Shown piece after piece: positions 43,649 through 53,428 of a stretch of DNA of 64,000 bases. Origin of the DNA: Gillisia lutea (GTDB lineage: Bacteria; Bacteroidota; Bacteroidia; Flavobacteriales; Flavobacteriaceae); contig NZ_JAKGTH010000007.1 in assembly GCF_021568705.1 (NCBI RefSeq), positions 248,001 to 312,000 on the forward strand, in the 5' to 3' direction. The translations under genes and the position numbers were made by a program. Every line of letters starts with the position of its first letter. The stretch's first letter is position 1. The notes beneath the pieces are model-generated. The model worked only from the letters and a program-made list of their open reading frames with translations, was not told the DNA's origin and ran no database searches.

Positions 43649-44248
43649 ATGCTAACATTTAAAAACTATAATATCGCTGACTGGTTTTCCTTCTATCGCG
43701 TTTTTGCCGCCCCTTTTCTATTGGTTCTTTTGTGGTTTAACCTTCGGGAATTATTCTCCTGGTTCTTATTGATAAGCTACAGCACAGATATGATAGATGG
43801 ATATTTAGCACGAAAGCTTAAAATAACTAGTGCAAGGGGATCACAATTAGACTCCTTTGGAGACCAGGTAACTTTTGTAATCGGACTGATAGGGATATGG
43901 ATTTTTGAGAATGATTTTATAAGAGAAAATTATTTACTCATTCTCATGGTATTAATCCCTTATATGCTGCAAATGTTTCTGGCCGTTATAAAATATGGAA
44001 AAGCCACGGCTTTTCATACCTACCTGGCTAAGCTCTCTGCAATAACACAGGGAATATTCATTCTCTGGTTCCTGTTCTTTGAACCAATTTACTGGCTTTT
44101 CTATTTTATGATAATTATTGGCCTTATTGAAACTATCGAGGAGATCATTTTAATATTTATGTACAAAAAATGGGTTGCCGGGGTTAAAGGAATATTTTGG
44201 GCATTTAAAGACAAAAGGAGAATACTAAACAATACGAAAGGAGATTGA
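43649..44248 (+). CDS. CDP-alcohol phosphatidyltransferase
   Basis: A 199-residue membrane enzyme with the full catalytic motif D-2x-DG-2x-AR-8x-G-3x-D-3x-D at residues 47-72 (Asp47, Asp50, Asp68, Asp72). It has five to six predicted helices. It transfers a phosphatidyl group from CDP-diacylglycerol to an alcohol such as glycerol phosphate; the exact product is unknown. It is followed 18 bp later by a membrane metallophosphoesterase, so a lipid-head-group role for the pair is likely. Confidence 0.82.
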   Translation: MLTFKNYNIADWFSFYRVFAAPFLLVLLWFNLRELFSWFLLISYSTDMIDGYLARKLKITSARGSQLDSFGDQVTFVIGLIGIWIFENDFIRENYLLILMVLIPYMLQMFLAVIKYGKATAFHTYLAKLSAITQGIFILWFLFFEPIYWLFYFMIIIGLIETIEEIILIFMYKKWVAGVKGIFWAFKDKRRILNNTKGD

Positions 44249-44266
44249 AACTAATATGTGTAGGCC

Positions 44267-45478
44267 ATGCGTTCATATTCACTCTTTACTATACTTATAT
44301 TATGCTTTGCCATACTATTGGTAGATATAATTGCATTTTACTGGCTTAGTTTTATCACTCAACTTCTTACTTCCTCTATACTCAAAAATATTATTTATGC
44401 GTTGTTCTGGATTTTTACATTTGGATTGATCACTTCCATCCTGATATTGAAAGTTCGCCTGGATACCATAGTCCCTCAAAGAAAGCATTTATTAATCTCT
44501 TCTTTATATGGGCTATCTGTATCCTCCTTTATTCCGAAGCTCCTATTTGTTCTTATTATTAGTATCCTTTATTATACAAACTATATCTTTTCAGAAGAAG
44601 TATCTATAATCACCATTTCGTTGCTAGGACTACTCTCCGGTTTTCTTCCATTTTTTGTAATAGTATATGGAATTTTTAGGTCCAGATATAGATTTAAAGT
44701 CCATCATCTGCATATTCCGCTAAAGGAATCATCACATAAACTTCGCAAGCTTAAAATAGTACAGATATCCGATTTGCATTTGGGAAGCTTTAATTTTAGG
44801 TATCACATTCTAGACAGGGCTATACAGCTTATAAATCAGTTACAACCAGATCTCATCTTTTTTACGGGAGACCTAGTCAACAATTATGCATGGGAATTAA
44901 AAGGCTGGGAGAAGATTTTAGGTAAACTAAAAGCTAAACATGGGAAGTATTCTATTCTTGGAAATCATGATTATGGCGATTATAGCCATTGGGAAACTAC
45001 ACAAAGCAAGGAGGAGAACTTCAATATTTTAAAAGAGTTTCATAAGGATACCGGTTTTAAGTTATTGCTGAATGATGCTGAAATTGTTAGCATTCAGCAA
45101 GAAAAAATAGCAATCGTTGGGGTGGAGAATTGGGGATCCCCTCCCTTTAAACAATATGGAGATTTAAAGGAAGCGCTTAAAAATGTTGATAGTATTCCTT
45201 TAAAGATCCTTTTATCTCACGACCCTTCCCATTGGAGTGAAGAGGTAGTTGGTAAGACTGATATCTTGCTCACGCTTTCCGGGCATACCCATGGAATGCA
45301 GGCAGGAATTAATATGAGATCTAAAGAGTGGAGCCCTATAAAATATAAGTATAAGCATTGGGCCGGGCTATATAATAATGAAGGCCAATATCTATATGTT
45401 AACCGGGGTTTAGGCTGGCTGGGCTTTCCCGGCAGATTGGGAATGCGCCCTGAAATTACGTTAATTGAATTTGAATGA
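44267..45478 (+). CDS. Membrane metallophosphoesterase
   Basis: A 403-residue protein with four N-terminal membrane helices (residues 5-150) and a calcineurin-like phosphoesterase domain (from 160): QISDLHLG, FFTGDLVNN, LGNHDYGDY and LSGHTHGMQAG give all metal-ligand motifs. It resembles the YkuE/YkoQ type of lipid-linked phosphoesterases. It is co-directional with the CDP-alcohol transferase gene, probably one operon under the operator at 43560. Confidence 0.85.
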   Translation: MRSYSLFTILILCFAILLVDIIAFYWLSFITQLLTSSILKNIIYALFWIFTFGLITSILILKVRLDTIVPQRKHLLISSLYGLSVSSFIPKLLFVLIISILYYTNYIFSEEVSIITISLLGLLSGFLPFFVIVYGIFRSRYRFKVHHLHIPLKESSHKLRKLKIVQISDLHLGSFNFRYHILDRAIQLINQLQPDLIFFTGDLVNNYAWELKGWEKILGKLKAKHGKYSILGNHDYGDYSHWETTQSKEENFNILKEFHKDTGFKLLLNDAEIVSIQQEKIAIVGVENWGSPPFKQYGDLKEALKNVDSIPLKILLSHDPSHWSEEVVGKTDILLTLSGHTHGMQAGINMRSKEWSPIKYKYKHWAGLYNNEGQYLYVNRGLGWLGFPGRLGMRPEITLIEFE

Positions 45479-45536
45479 ATTCATCTTGTTTTCGGTTTTA
45501 ATGAAGAATAACCGCGCTACCTAACAAGTGATTATA

Positions 45537-45580
45537 CTGATAAATGTCATTTTTAGAGCTACGTCTACATGGTACTTTTA
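45537..45580 (+). promoter_or_regulatory. TGA-N6-TCA operator and promoter of the gene at 45609
   Basis: Operator CTGATAAATGTCAT (45537-45550), 22 bp, then TACTTTTA (45573-45580), then 28 bp to ATG 45609. It lies inside an upstream extension of the same frame, which shows that the extension is not translated. Confidence 0.75.
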
Positions 45581-45608
45581 TACTGTATTAATTTATAAAT
45601 GCATTGTT

Positions 45609-46268
45609 ATGAAAAAAGTGTTTTTGTTATTAGCGCTTGTGGTTTTATATATCACTTCGCTAACAGCACAAGATGAGGTTCAGGATCAGGATCGCGATCA
45701 GGTTCGACTTATGTTGGTAGATGGTGACATGCTTCAAATAAGGGATCGAGATCAAACTCGATTACAAGATAAAATTACCTTGAACGATGGCACAGTTGTG
45801 AATCCTGATGGTACTTATCAAACCAGAGACAGGGATCAACTGAGATTAAGAGATGGTGAATGTTTAGATAGTGATGGCGTTAAATACCGCAATGAATATC
45901 AATATCGATACAAAGTTCAGCAGGAGAACAAAGGACTGACCCAGGCGCAGATCCAGAAGAGAAATCAGCAACGAGTACATTACATTTTTGTTGATGGTGA
46001 AATGATGCAGGTTAGAAACCAAAGTCAGAACCGATTGGAAAACAAAATGAATTTGGGAGATGGAGTAGTGGTAAACCCCGACGGTACCTACCAGTCTCGT
46101 GACCGGAAGCAACTTAAGCTTCAGGACGGGGGATGTATTAACATGGATGGAAAGGTATTTAAGAATACCATGCAGCAACGAAAAATGATACTTCAGAAAA
46201 ATAAAATCCAGAAAAAAATGCCTGCAAAACCAAAAGTTCAGAAAAAGAATAAAAATGGCGGTATATAA
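45609..46268 (+). CDS. Exported protein with two DUF6799-like repeats
   Basis: A 219-residue secreted protein (signal peptide ending TSLTAQ). Two copies of a repeat of about 60 residues, each with LVDGDM/FVDGEM...NPDGTYQ(T/S)RDR...D(G)ECLD/GGCINMDG, correspond to what I recall as DUF6799. It is rich in Asp, Arg and Gln, and the tail is Lys-rich. The frame is open further upstream to 45528, but that segment contains the operator and promoter, and only this ATG gives a normal signal peptide. Function unknown. Confidence 0.78.
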   Translation: MKKVFLLLALVVLYITSLTAQDEVQDQDRDQVRLMLVDGDMLQIRDRDQTRLQDKITLNDGTVVNPDGTYQTRDRDQLRLRDGECLDSDGVKYRNEYQYRYKVQQENKGLTQAQIQKRNQQRVHYIFVDGEMMQVRNQSQNRLENKMNLGDGVVVNPDGTYQSRDRKQLKLQDGGCINMDGKVFKNTMQQRKMILQKNKIQKKMPAKPKVQKKNKNGGI

Positions 46269-46273
46269 TTAAT

Positions 46274-46312
46274 AAGGAAAGGAGCTTTACAAAGAAGAGT
46301 TCCTTTCTTTTT
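46274..46312 (+). terminator. Terminator-like hairpin after the DUF6799-like gene
   Basis: GAAAGGA (46277-46283) pairs with TCCTTTC (46301-46307), extended by A-T pairs, followed by a T run. It would limit read-through into the gene at 46325. Confidence 0.6.
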
Positions 46313-46324
46313 AAACTAGTTAAA

Positions 46325-47230
46325 ATGAATATACGTCTAACAATTGGAGTGTTTTTGATGGCGGTAATTTTTGCAAATATATCTGCTCAAAACACTAATA
46401 ATTCGGCTAAAAAAGAATCAGACAGCAGCAAATCGTATATACTTACCGATGTTAGTTATATCTCGGATGCCGTATTTATGGGAAGGCGCGATTCCATAAA
46501 AGCACCTTATATAATGCCGTCTATAGGTTATTACGATAAATCCGGTTTTTATGCGGATGCTTCGGCTTCTTATTTAGTTGGATCAGAAGAGAACAGGGTA
46601 GACTTGTTTTTAGTAAGTGCAGGATATCTTTTTGATGTGGGAAAATTAGGTGGAGGAATAGCAGCAACTAAATATTTCTTTAATGATGATAGTTACAATG
46701 TGCAATCTGAAACTCAGGGAAACCTTACAGGATTTTTGAGCTACGATTTTGAGGTGGCTGAATTATCAGTAATAGCGAGCAGCTATTTTAATGACGGAAG
46801 TTCTGCTGATTTTTTTGGAGGGCTTATGCTAGCTCACAATTTCTATGGTATGGATAATAAGCTTCTCATTTCCCCATCTGTTTCCATGTATATGGGGTCA
46901 CAATATTTCTATGAAGAATATTATAATACCAGCCGCTTGGGTAATAGAAAGGGAAAAGGAACAGGGCAAGGAAGTGGTGGTGCAATAAATACAGTGAGTT
47001 CTAGTATTAGTATAGATGAAGCTTCAGAATTTAATATTCTAAATGTAGAGCTCAGCCTTCCTTTTCAGTATTATCATAACTCCTTTATTTTTTCGATTGC
47101 TCCCTATTGGTCCTTTCCACAAACTAGCTCGACAATTACTACAGAAGATCAGGTTTTTACCGAAGATCTGGATGATATTTTTTATGTATCGGTAGGAATA
47201 AGCTATTGGTTTAACACTGCTAAAAATTGA
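46325..47230 (+). CDS. Putative outer-membrane beta-barrel protein
   Basis: A 301-residue exported protein (signal peptide ending NISAQ). It consists of alternating beta-strands such as PYIMPSIGYYDKSGFYADASASYLVG and NILNVELSLPFQYYHNSFIFSI, and ends in an aromatic-rich strand, so it is likely a barrel. No family recognised. It has no TGA-N6-TCA site directly upstream and could be expressed from read-through or its own promoter. Confidence 0.55.
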   Translation: MNIRLTIGVFLMAVIFANISAQNTNNSAKKESDSSKSYILTDVSYISDAVFMGRRDSIKAPYIMPSIGYYDKSGFYADASASYLVGSEENRVDLFLVSAGYLFDVGKLGGGIAATKYFFNDDSYNVQSETQGNLTGFLSYDFEVAELSVIASSYFNDGSSADFFGGLMLAHNFYGMDNKLLISPSVSMYMGSQYFYEEYYNTSRLGNRKGKGTGQGSGGAINTVSSSISIDEASEFNILNVELSLPFQYYHNSFIFSIAPYWSFPQTSSTITTEDQVFTEDLDDIFYVSVGISYWFNTAKN

Positions 47231-47320
47231 TCTATTTTTTAATCTCACAGAGCTACCCTAATTACTTTCAATGATATAAAATTACAGGGATCTCTTCCTT
47301 TTCAGGAATAATATAATAAG

Positions 47321-48628
47321 ATGAAAAAGATACTTATTCTTACATACACTCTTTTGTTTTGCAGTTTTATGCAGGCACAGCAAATAGAATTGATTTCCAA
47401 AGAGGAAGTTCTAACTCAAGTAAAGGAAAACAACCTGCACCTGAAGATCCTGGAACAGGAAGTTATTATGGCAAAGGCCGATTATAATCAGACCAATGCT
47501 ATTTTTCTGCCTAATTTAAAAGCCTCACATACTGCAATTACCACAACCAACCCCTTGATGGCATTTGGTTCTAAACTCAATCAGGAAATAATAACACAAA
47601 CCGATTTTGATCCTAACGGCTTAAATAATCCCTCCAGAATTGAGAATTACGCTACTAAATTTGAGATCCAACAGCCTCTGCTTAATTTGGATGGCATCTT
47701 CAAACGTCAGGCTGCCAGATCGATAGTTACAGCAACTCAATTCAAGTTAAATAGAGCAGAAGATTATATAGAATTGGAAATAGAAAAGGCCTACATGCAA
47801 CTGCAACTAGCCTATAAAACCTTGGATGTATTAGAAATTACCAGGAGAACCGTTCAGGAGAATTTAAGGTTTTCCCAAGATAGGTTCGATCAAGGTTATC
47901 TTCAGAAGCCCGATTTGCTCATGGTGGAGGTACGACTTATTGAAGTAGAAAATCAGCTGCAATATGCAAAAAGTGAGATTGAAAATGCGTCCAATTATAT
48001 GTCGGTGTTAATGGCTGCTCCCGTAACGGTAACCTTAAAGCCTACAGATTCTTTAGTACCCCTTCCTATAAATCTAGCCTTAGACCTAAAGCTTTCAGAA
48101 AACAGGGCAGATCTGCAGGCTATGCAAATTGCTACCAAAGCATTTCAACAAAATTATCGGGCCGATAAAATGACATTTTTACCCCGGCTGAATGCATTTG
48201 GAAGTTATGAGTTGTATGACGATAACATCTTTCAGGGAGCTGCAAACGGGTATGTGCTAGGTGCAGAACTGAGCTGGACAATTTTAGAAGGTTCAAAACG
48301 ATTTGGAAAGCTTCAAAAAAGTAAGGCCGATCTTGAAAAATCTAAGTTCGAGTACGAAAAATATAAGTCGGAAAGTGAGCTGGAAATCAACAAGGCGAAA
48401 CGCATGTATTTAGATGCTGAAAATAATTTGCGATTGACAAAGTTGGCATTAGAACAGGCTGAAGAATCTTTGAGAATTCGAAGTAATCGATTTAAGGAAG
48501 GACTAGAAAGAACATCAGATCTGCTGCTTTCAGAAACTCAATATGCTCAAAAACAATTGGACTATTATAACGCCATTTATCAGCAAAACTACACAAACTT
48601 ATATGTTGTGTTTTTAACTAAGAATTGA
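47321..48628 (+). CDS. TolC-family outer-membrane efflux protein
   Basis: A 435-residue outer-membrane factor with signal peptide (to MQAQ). It has the long helical hairpins typical of TolC (DYIELEIEKAYMQLQLAYKTLDVLE, then SESELEINKAKRMYLDAENNLRL). It opens a four-gene operon for a tripartite pump. The promoter region shows only a half operator (ATGATA near 47271), so this operon is probably outside the main regulon. Confidence 0.87.
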   Translation: MKKILILTYTLLFCSFMQAQQIELISKEEVLTQVKENNLHLKILEQEVIMAKADYNQTNAIFLPNLKASHTAITTTNPLMAFGSKLNQEIITQTDFDPNGLNNPSRIENYATKFEIQQPLLNLDGIFKRQAARSIVTATQFKLNRAEDYIELEIEKAYMQLQLAYKTLDVLEITRRTVQENLRFSQDRFDQGYLQKPDLLMVEVRLIEVENQLQYAKSEIENASNYMSVLMAAPVTVTLKPTDSLVPLPINLALDLKLSENRADLQAMQIATKAFQQNYRADKMTFLPRLNAFGSYELYDDNIFQGAANGYVLGAELSWTILEGSKRFGKLQKSKADLEKSKFEYEKYKSESELEINKAKRMYLDAENNLRLTKLALEQAEESLRIRSNRFKEGLERTSDLLLSETQYAQKQLDYYNAIYQQNYTNLYVVFLTKN

Positions 48629-48641
48629 AAACGGAATTGTC

Positions 48642-49715
48642 ATGAAAACTATATATCTATTTAGCACCTTTTTAATATTATTTGTATTGGGTTGTAATTC
48701 TAAAGAAACAACTTCCCAAGAGCAAGCTGGGCCTGTCGTTTCAGTAAAAGTAGGGTCTATTGCCCAGGAAAGTGGAGGGGGTTATTTCACAGCAAGTGGA
48801 AAAATAGAGGCAGCCAACAGCGCCAATTTGAGCACAAGAATGATGGGTTTTGTAAACGATATAAAGGTTAAGGTTGGCGATACTGTACAAAAAGGAGCAT
48901 TATTGGTAGTTATTAATAATACCGAATTATCGGCTAAAAAGGCTCAAGTATCTGCCGGGGTTGTAGAGGCTACCGCAGCCTACAATAATGCATTTAAAGA
49001 TTACCAGCGATATACTAACTTATTTGCAAGTGCCAGTGCTACGCAAAAAGAACTCGACGATGTTACCGCGCAATTTGAAATGGCTAAAGCCCGCCTAGAA
49101 GCAGCGAAGCAAATGGAAAATGAAGTGGCATCGCAGTTTTCCTACAGCAACATACGTGCACCTTTTAAAGGAGTAGTTACCGATAAATTTATAGAAAAAG
49201 GAGCAATGGCAAACCCGGGTGCACCTTTAGTAGCCTTAGAATCTTTAGGGAATTATCAGGTAGTAGCTATGGTTCCGGAAAATGAAATTTCACAACTTTC
49301 GACTGGGGCTAAAGTGAAGATTTTTATTAATTCTTTAAATACATCAGTTGCTGGGGAAATAATAGAAATAAGTCCCTCTTCAAGAAATACGGGAAGCCAG
49401 TATCTGGTAAAGATCAGCCTTCAGGAAGAAAAAGCAGAGCTGTTATCAGGAATGTATGCTAGCGTGCAGTTTCCTGTGGAGCAGGGAACTCCTTCAGCAA
49501 AAATATTAATACCTAAAAGTGCGGTAGTTAGTAAAGGTCAGTTGGAGGGAATCTATACTGTTAGTCAGAATAATACCGCCGTATTAAGATGGTTGCGATT
49601 GGGAAGATCATTTAATGATAAAGTTGAAGTGTTAGCGGGTCTTTCAGCAGACGAACCTTTTATTATTTCTGCTGAAGGAAAGCTATATAACGGCGCAACC
49701 ATTAGAATTGAATAA
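48642..49715 (+). CDS. RND efflux periplasmic adaptor lipoprotein
   Basis: A 357-residue HlyD/AcrA-type adaptor with lipobox (LGC, Cys18). Lipoyl motifs (GFVNDIKVKVGDTVQKGALLVVI and NIRAPFKGVVTDKFIEKGA) flank a coiled-coil hairpin at about 75-140, followed by barrel domains. It starts 13 bp after the channel gene and precedes the pump gene by 90 bp. Confidence 0.88.
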   Translation: MKTIYLFSTFLILFVLGCNSKETTSQEQAGPVVSVKVGSIAQESGGGYFTASGKIEAANSANLSTRMMGFVNDIKVKVGDTVQKGALLVVINNTELSAKKAQVSAGVVEATAAYNNAFKDYQRYTNLFASASATQKELDDVTAQFEMAKARLEAAKQMENEVASQFSYSNIRAPFKGVVTDKFIEKGAMANPGAPLVALESLGNYQVVAMVPENEISQLSTGAKVKIFINSLNTSVAGEIIEISPSSRNTGSQYLVKISLQEEKAELLSGMYASVQFPVEQGTPSAKILIPKSAVVSKGQLEGIYTVSQNNTAVLRWLRLGRSFNDKVEVLAGLSADEPFIISAEGKLYNGATIRIE

Positions 49716-49805
49716 TCAGGGAATTGGAGATTATAAGTGTTTCAAATAACATTCAACGAATAATCAATTATTTCAGGAGTAAAAGACCTTAAAAAAAATA
49801 TTCTC

Positions 49806-52800
49806 ATGAAAGAAGGCTTAGCAGGTAGTATTGCCAAAATTTTTATAAGCTCTAAACTTACGGTGCTTCTAATGATCGTTTTTATGGTGATTGGAGTATA
49901 CAGCTCGTTTTTGATACCACGGGAAGAAGAGCCACAAATAGATGTGCCAATGGCCGATATCTTTGTAGGTTACCCTGGTGCAAGTCCGGTAGAAGTAGAG
50001 TCTAAGGTCACAAAACCCTTAGAGAAATTAATCTCCAATATAAAAGGTGTGGAATATGTGTATTCGACATCGATGCAGGATCAGGGAATGCTTATCGTAC
50101 AATTTTATGTTGGGGAGGATATTGAACGCTCTTTTGTGAAATTGTATAACGAAATTAATAAGCATATGGACCAAATGCCAATGGGGGTGACTCCTCCATT
50201 GGTTAAAACCCGTGCTATAGATGATGTTCCAGTATTGGGAATTACGTTATGGAGCGAAACTTATGATGATTATCAATTAAAACAAATTGCCCAGGAGCTA
50301 ACCGATGAAATAGAAAAAGTGAATGAAGTTTCTACCACAAAAAATATAGGAGGAAGAAATAGAGTTTTACGAGTGATTCTGGATAAAGATAAACTTGCAG
50401 CCAGTAATCTCGATTTTTTGGAGGTTTCCCGGATGGTGAAAGCAAATAATATTCAATTAAGTTCAGGCAAATTCACACAAAATGACACCGAATTTTTAGT
50501 GAGCGCAGGGAATTTTCTTAGCAATAAAGAAGATGTTGAAAATGTAATAGTGGGAATAGATGGCAATCAACCTGTATATTTAAAACAAGTAGCCAGTGTT
50601 GTAGATGGACCCGAATTGCCTGTTAATTATGTATCCTTAGGTTTTGGTATGGCAAGTGAAAAATCAACTGCATTTAAATCGGAATATCCGGCAGTTACCA
50701 TTTCAATAGCTAAAAGAAAAGGGGCAGATGCCATGAAGGTCTCAGAGATCATTTTAAATAAGATCGAAAACTTAAAGACCAGTCTTATTCCCGATGATGT
50801 TCATGTGGAAATTACTAGAAATTATGGGGAAACGGCCTCTCATAAAGTGTCAGAATTGCTCATGCATCTTATAGGTGCAATTGTGGCTGTAACCATTGTA
50901 GTGATGTTAGCAATGGGGTGGAGAGGAGGTTTGGTGGTATTTCTTTCGGTGCCCATAACTTTCGCCCTGACATTACTTAGTTACTACATTTTAGACTATA
51001 CGCTTAATAGAATAACCTTATTTGCCTTGGTATTTGTAACAGGGATAGTGGTAGACGATTCCATTATTATAGCCGAGAATATGCATCGGCATTTTAAGAT
51101 GAAGCGTTTACCTTTTAAACAGGCTGCATTATATGCCATTAACGAAGTTGGAAATCCTACAATTTTAGCAACTTTTACCGTGATTGCTTCTGTCTTGCCA
51201 ATGGCATTTGTTTCAGGTTTAATGGGGCCATACATGTCTCCTATGCCTATTGGAGCTTCCATAGCCATGTTGTTATCGCTCTTTGTGGCCTTGACCATAA
51301 CCCCTTATTTGGGATATATCTTTCTACGTGAAAAGGATAAAAAAGAATCAAAGATTCCAGAGAAGAAGTTGGAAGAAACTTATATATACCGCACCTATAA
51401 GAGGTTTGAAATGCCTTTATTAGAAAACAGAAAGATACGTTGGTTGTTCTTGGGAATCACCTTTGTATTACTATTGGCCTCTGTAGGGATGTTCTTCACA
51501 AAATGGGTGGCGGTGAAAATGTTGCCTTTTGATAATAAAAATGAATTTCAGGTGGTAATTGATATGCCTGAGGGAACAACATTAGAAAGAACAGCAGCAG
51601 TTACGCAGGAGATCGCTCAGTTCTTGAACGATCAGTCTCAGGTAGTAAACTATCAGAGCTATGTTGGTACTTCGGCACCAATAACATTTAATGGTTTGGT
51701 ACGGCATTATGATCTTCGGGGTGGAAGTAATACTGCCGACATACAGGTAAATCTTACCGATAAAAAGGAGAGGGACCAGCAAAGCCACGAAATAGCCAGT
51801 TCTTATAGAAAACCAATTCAGGATATTGCCAGAAGATATAATGCGAATGTGAAAATAGTGGAAGTTCCGCCCGGACCTCCCGTTCTGTCTACCATAGTTG
51901 CAGAGATCTACGGGCCAAATTATGATATTCAAATTGATATTGGTAATCAGTTGAAAAGTATTCTGAATACTACTCCCGATGTAGTGGATGTAGATTGGAT
52001 GGTGGAAGCTGATCAAAAGGAATATGAGTTTGTAGTAGATAAAACTAAGGCCATGTTATATGGAATAACTCCCCAACAAATCGTCTATACCATGAACATG
52101 GTATTATCAGAAAGGCCCATTAGCTTCTTATATGATGAAAATGCGCTAGATCAAATAGGATTGGTGCTCACCTTAGATGAAAAAGAGCGGTCAAGCATTC
52201 AGGATATATTTCAGCTTAAAGTTAAATCCATACAGGGAAATATGATAGCAATAGGTGACCTTGTTAATATTGAAGAGAAAACTCGCGCAAAGACCATCTA
52301 TCGTAAAAATCAAAAACGAGTGGTCTATGTGGTAGCCGATATGGCCGGGAAATTAGAAAGCCCGGTATATGCAATTCTAGGGATGACCAATAAACTACAA
52401 GAAATAAAACTTCCCGCTGGCTATTCTTTAAATGAACTATATATAACTCCCCCCGAATTTGAAGATGATTATACCATTAAGTGGGATGGCGAATGGCAAA
52501 TAACTTTAGAGGTGTTTCGAGATCTGGGAATCGCTTTTATTGGGGTAATTGCTATAATCTATATACTGATTGTAGGGTGGTTCCAGAACTTTAAAGCTCC
52601 AATAGTCATGATGGTAGCTATTCCGTTATCTTTAGTGGGAATAGTTTTAGGACACTGGTTACTTGGTGCATTTTTTACAGCAACCTCATTTATTGGAATG
52701 ATCGCTCTGGCAGGAATAATGGTCAGGAACTCGGTACTGCTCATCGATTTCATTAATTTAAGGATAGCCGAAGATGTTCCTCTAAAACAAGCGGTTATTG

Positions 52801-52997
52801 AAGCCGGTGCCGTGCGTACCACACCTATCCTACTAACGGCCGGAACAGTTGTAATAGGAGCATTCGTGATCCTGTTCGATCCTATTTTCCAAGGATTGGC
52901 AATTTCCTTAATGGGTGGAACTATTGTATCAACAATTCTAACCTTGTTAGTGATTCCCTTGATTTATTATTTAATAGAACGTAAAAAACATAAGTAA
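49806..52997 (+). CDS. RND efflux pump (AcrB/HAE type)
   Basis: A 1063-residue twelve-helix pump with the proton-relay pair in helix 4 (FVTGIVVDDSIIIAEN) and the second-half signature GMIALAGIMVRNSVLLIDF. The DD pair and sequence style put it with multidrug-type RND pumps rather than metal (HME) pumps; the substrate is unknown. It is followed, 1 bp later, by a PII-like small gene. The pump uses the channel and adaptor encoded upstream. Confidence 0.88.
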   Translation: MKEGLAGSIAKIFISSKLTVLLMIVFMVIGVYSSFLIPREEEPQIDVPMADIFVGYPGASPVEVESKVTKPLEKLISNIKGVEYVYSTSMQDQGMLIVQFYVGEDIERSFVKLYNEINKHMDQMPMGVTPPLVKTRAIDDVPVLGITLWSETYDDYQLKQIAQELTDEIEKVNEVSTTKNIGGRNRVLRVILDKDKLAASNLDFLEVSRMVKANNIQLSSGKFTQNDTEFLVSAGNFLSNKEDVENVIVGIDGNQPVYLKQVASVVDGPELPVNYVSLGFGMASEKSTAFKSEYPAVTISIAKRKGADAMKVSEIILNKIENLKTSLIPDDVHVEITRNYGETASHKVSELLMHLIGAIVAVTIVVMLAMGWRGGLVVFLSVPITFALTLLSYYILDYTLNRITLFALVFVTGIVVDDSIIIAENMHRHFKMKRLPFKQAALYAINEVGNPTILATFTVIASVLPMAFVSGLMGPYMSPMPIGASIAMLLSLFVALTITPYLGYIFLREKDKKESKIPEKKLEETYIYRTYKRFEMPLLENRKIRWLFLGITFVLLLASVGMFFTKWVAVKMLPFDNKNEFQVVIDMPEGTTLERTAAVTQEIAQFLNDQSQVVNYQSYVGTSAPITFNGLVRHYDLRGGSNTADIQVNLTDKKERDQQSHEIASSYRKPIQDIARRYNANVKIVEVPPGPPVLSTIVAEIYGPNYDIQIDIGNQLKSILNTTPDVVDVDWMVEADQKEYEFVVDKTKAMLYGITPQQIVYTMNMVLSERPISFLYDENALDQIGLVLTLDEKERSSIQDIFQLKVKSIQGNMIAIGDLVNIEEKTRAKTIYRKNQKRVVYVVADMAGKLESPVYAILGMTNKLQEIKLPAGYSLNELYITPPEFEDDYTIKWDGEWQITLEVFRDLGIAFIGVIAIIYILIVGWFQNFKAPIVMMVAIPLSLVGIVLGHWLLGAFFTATSFIGMIALAGIMVRNSVLLIDFINLRIAEDVPLKQAVIEAGAVRTTPILLTAGTVVIGAFVILFDPIFQGLAISLMGGTIVSTILTLLVIPLIYYLIERKKHK

Positions 52998-52998
52998 A

Positions 52999-53304
52999 AT
53001 GAAACTCTTAATAATTACTGCTGTAGAACAGTTTGAAAAAGATGTGCTCCATATCCTGAAAAGTGCGCATATTGAAGCATTTAGCGGATCGGATATCGAT
53101 GGGTATAAAAATCCGGCCTCATTACTATTAACCTCCAGCTGGTTTCCCGGTGAACAAGGTGGGGTCGAATCCAGTTTATTCTTTTCTTTTACTGAAGATG
53201 ATAAGATTGATGAGCTATTTAAATTGATTGAAACATTTAATCATGAATCGGCATTCAATAACCCAATTAAGGCGGTGGTTGTTCCTATTGAAAAGTATAT
53301 ATAG
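52999..53304 (+). CDS. Small PII-like protein linked to the RND operon
   Basis: A 101-residue cytosolic protein, MKLLIITAVEQFEKDVLHIL at the start and PIKAVVVPIEKYI at the end, with a strand-helix-strand pattern of GlnB/CutA-like proteins. Such small PII-like proteins are found next to some metal and RND transporters (DUF3240 type). It may sense a ligand and modulate the pump; this is inference. The start codon is 1 bp after the pump stop. Confidence 0.55.
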   Translation: MKLLIITAVEQFEKDVLHILKSAHIEAFSGSDIDGYKNPASLLLTSSWFPGEQGGVESSLFFSFTEDDKIDELFKLIETFNHESAFNNPIKAVVVPIEKYI

Positions 53305-53364
53305 GTAAATAATGAAGTAGTATTTAGTACACATAAATAGGTTTCGCACTGCTATCTGCTATTT

Positions 53365-53408
53365 ATGAGATATATCATTTCCTATTTTAATACTGTTCAC
53401 GTGCTTTG
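53365..53408 (+). promoter_or_regulatory. TGA-N6-TCA operator and promoter of the lipoprotein gene at 53429
   Basis: Operator ATGAGATATATCAT (53365-53378), 22 bp, then GTGCTTTG (53401-53408), 20 bp before the ATG. Confidence 0.6.
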
Positions 53409-53428
53409 TAGTATTAAAATGAAAGGTC

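Noticed and set aside
47271-47284. ATGATATAAAATTA before the TolC-type gene
   Set aside because: Only the left half-site matches and no -7 element lies 22 bp further.
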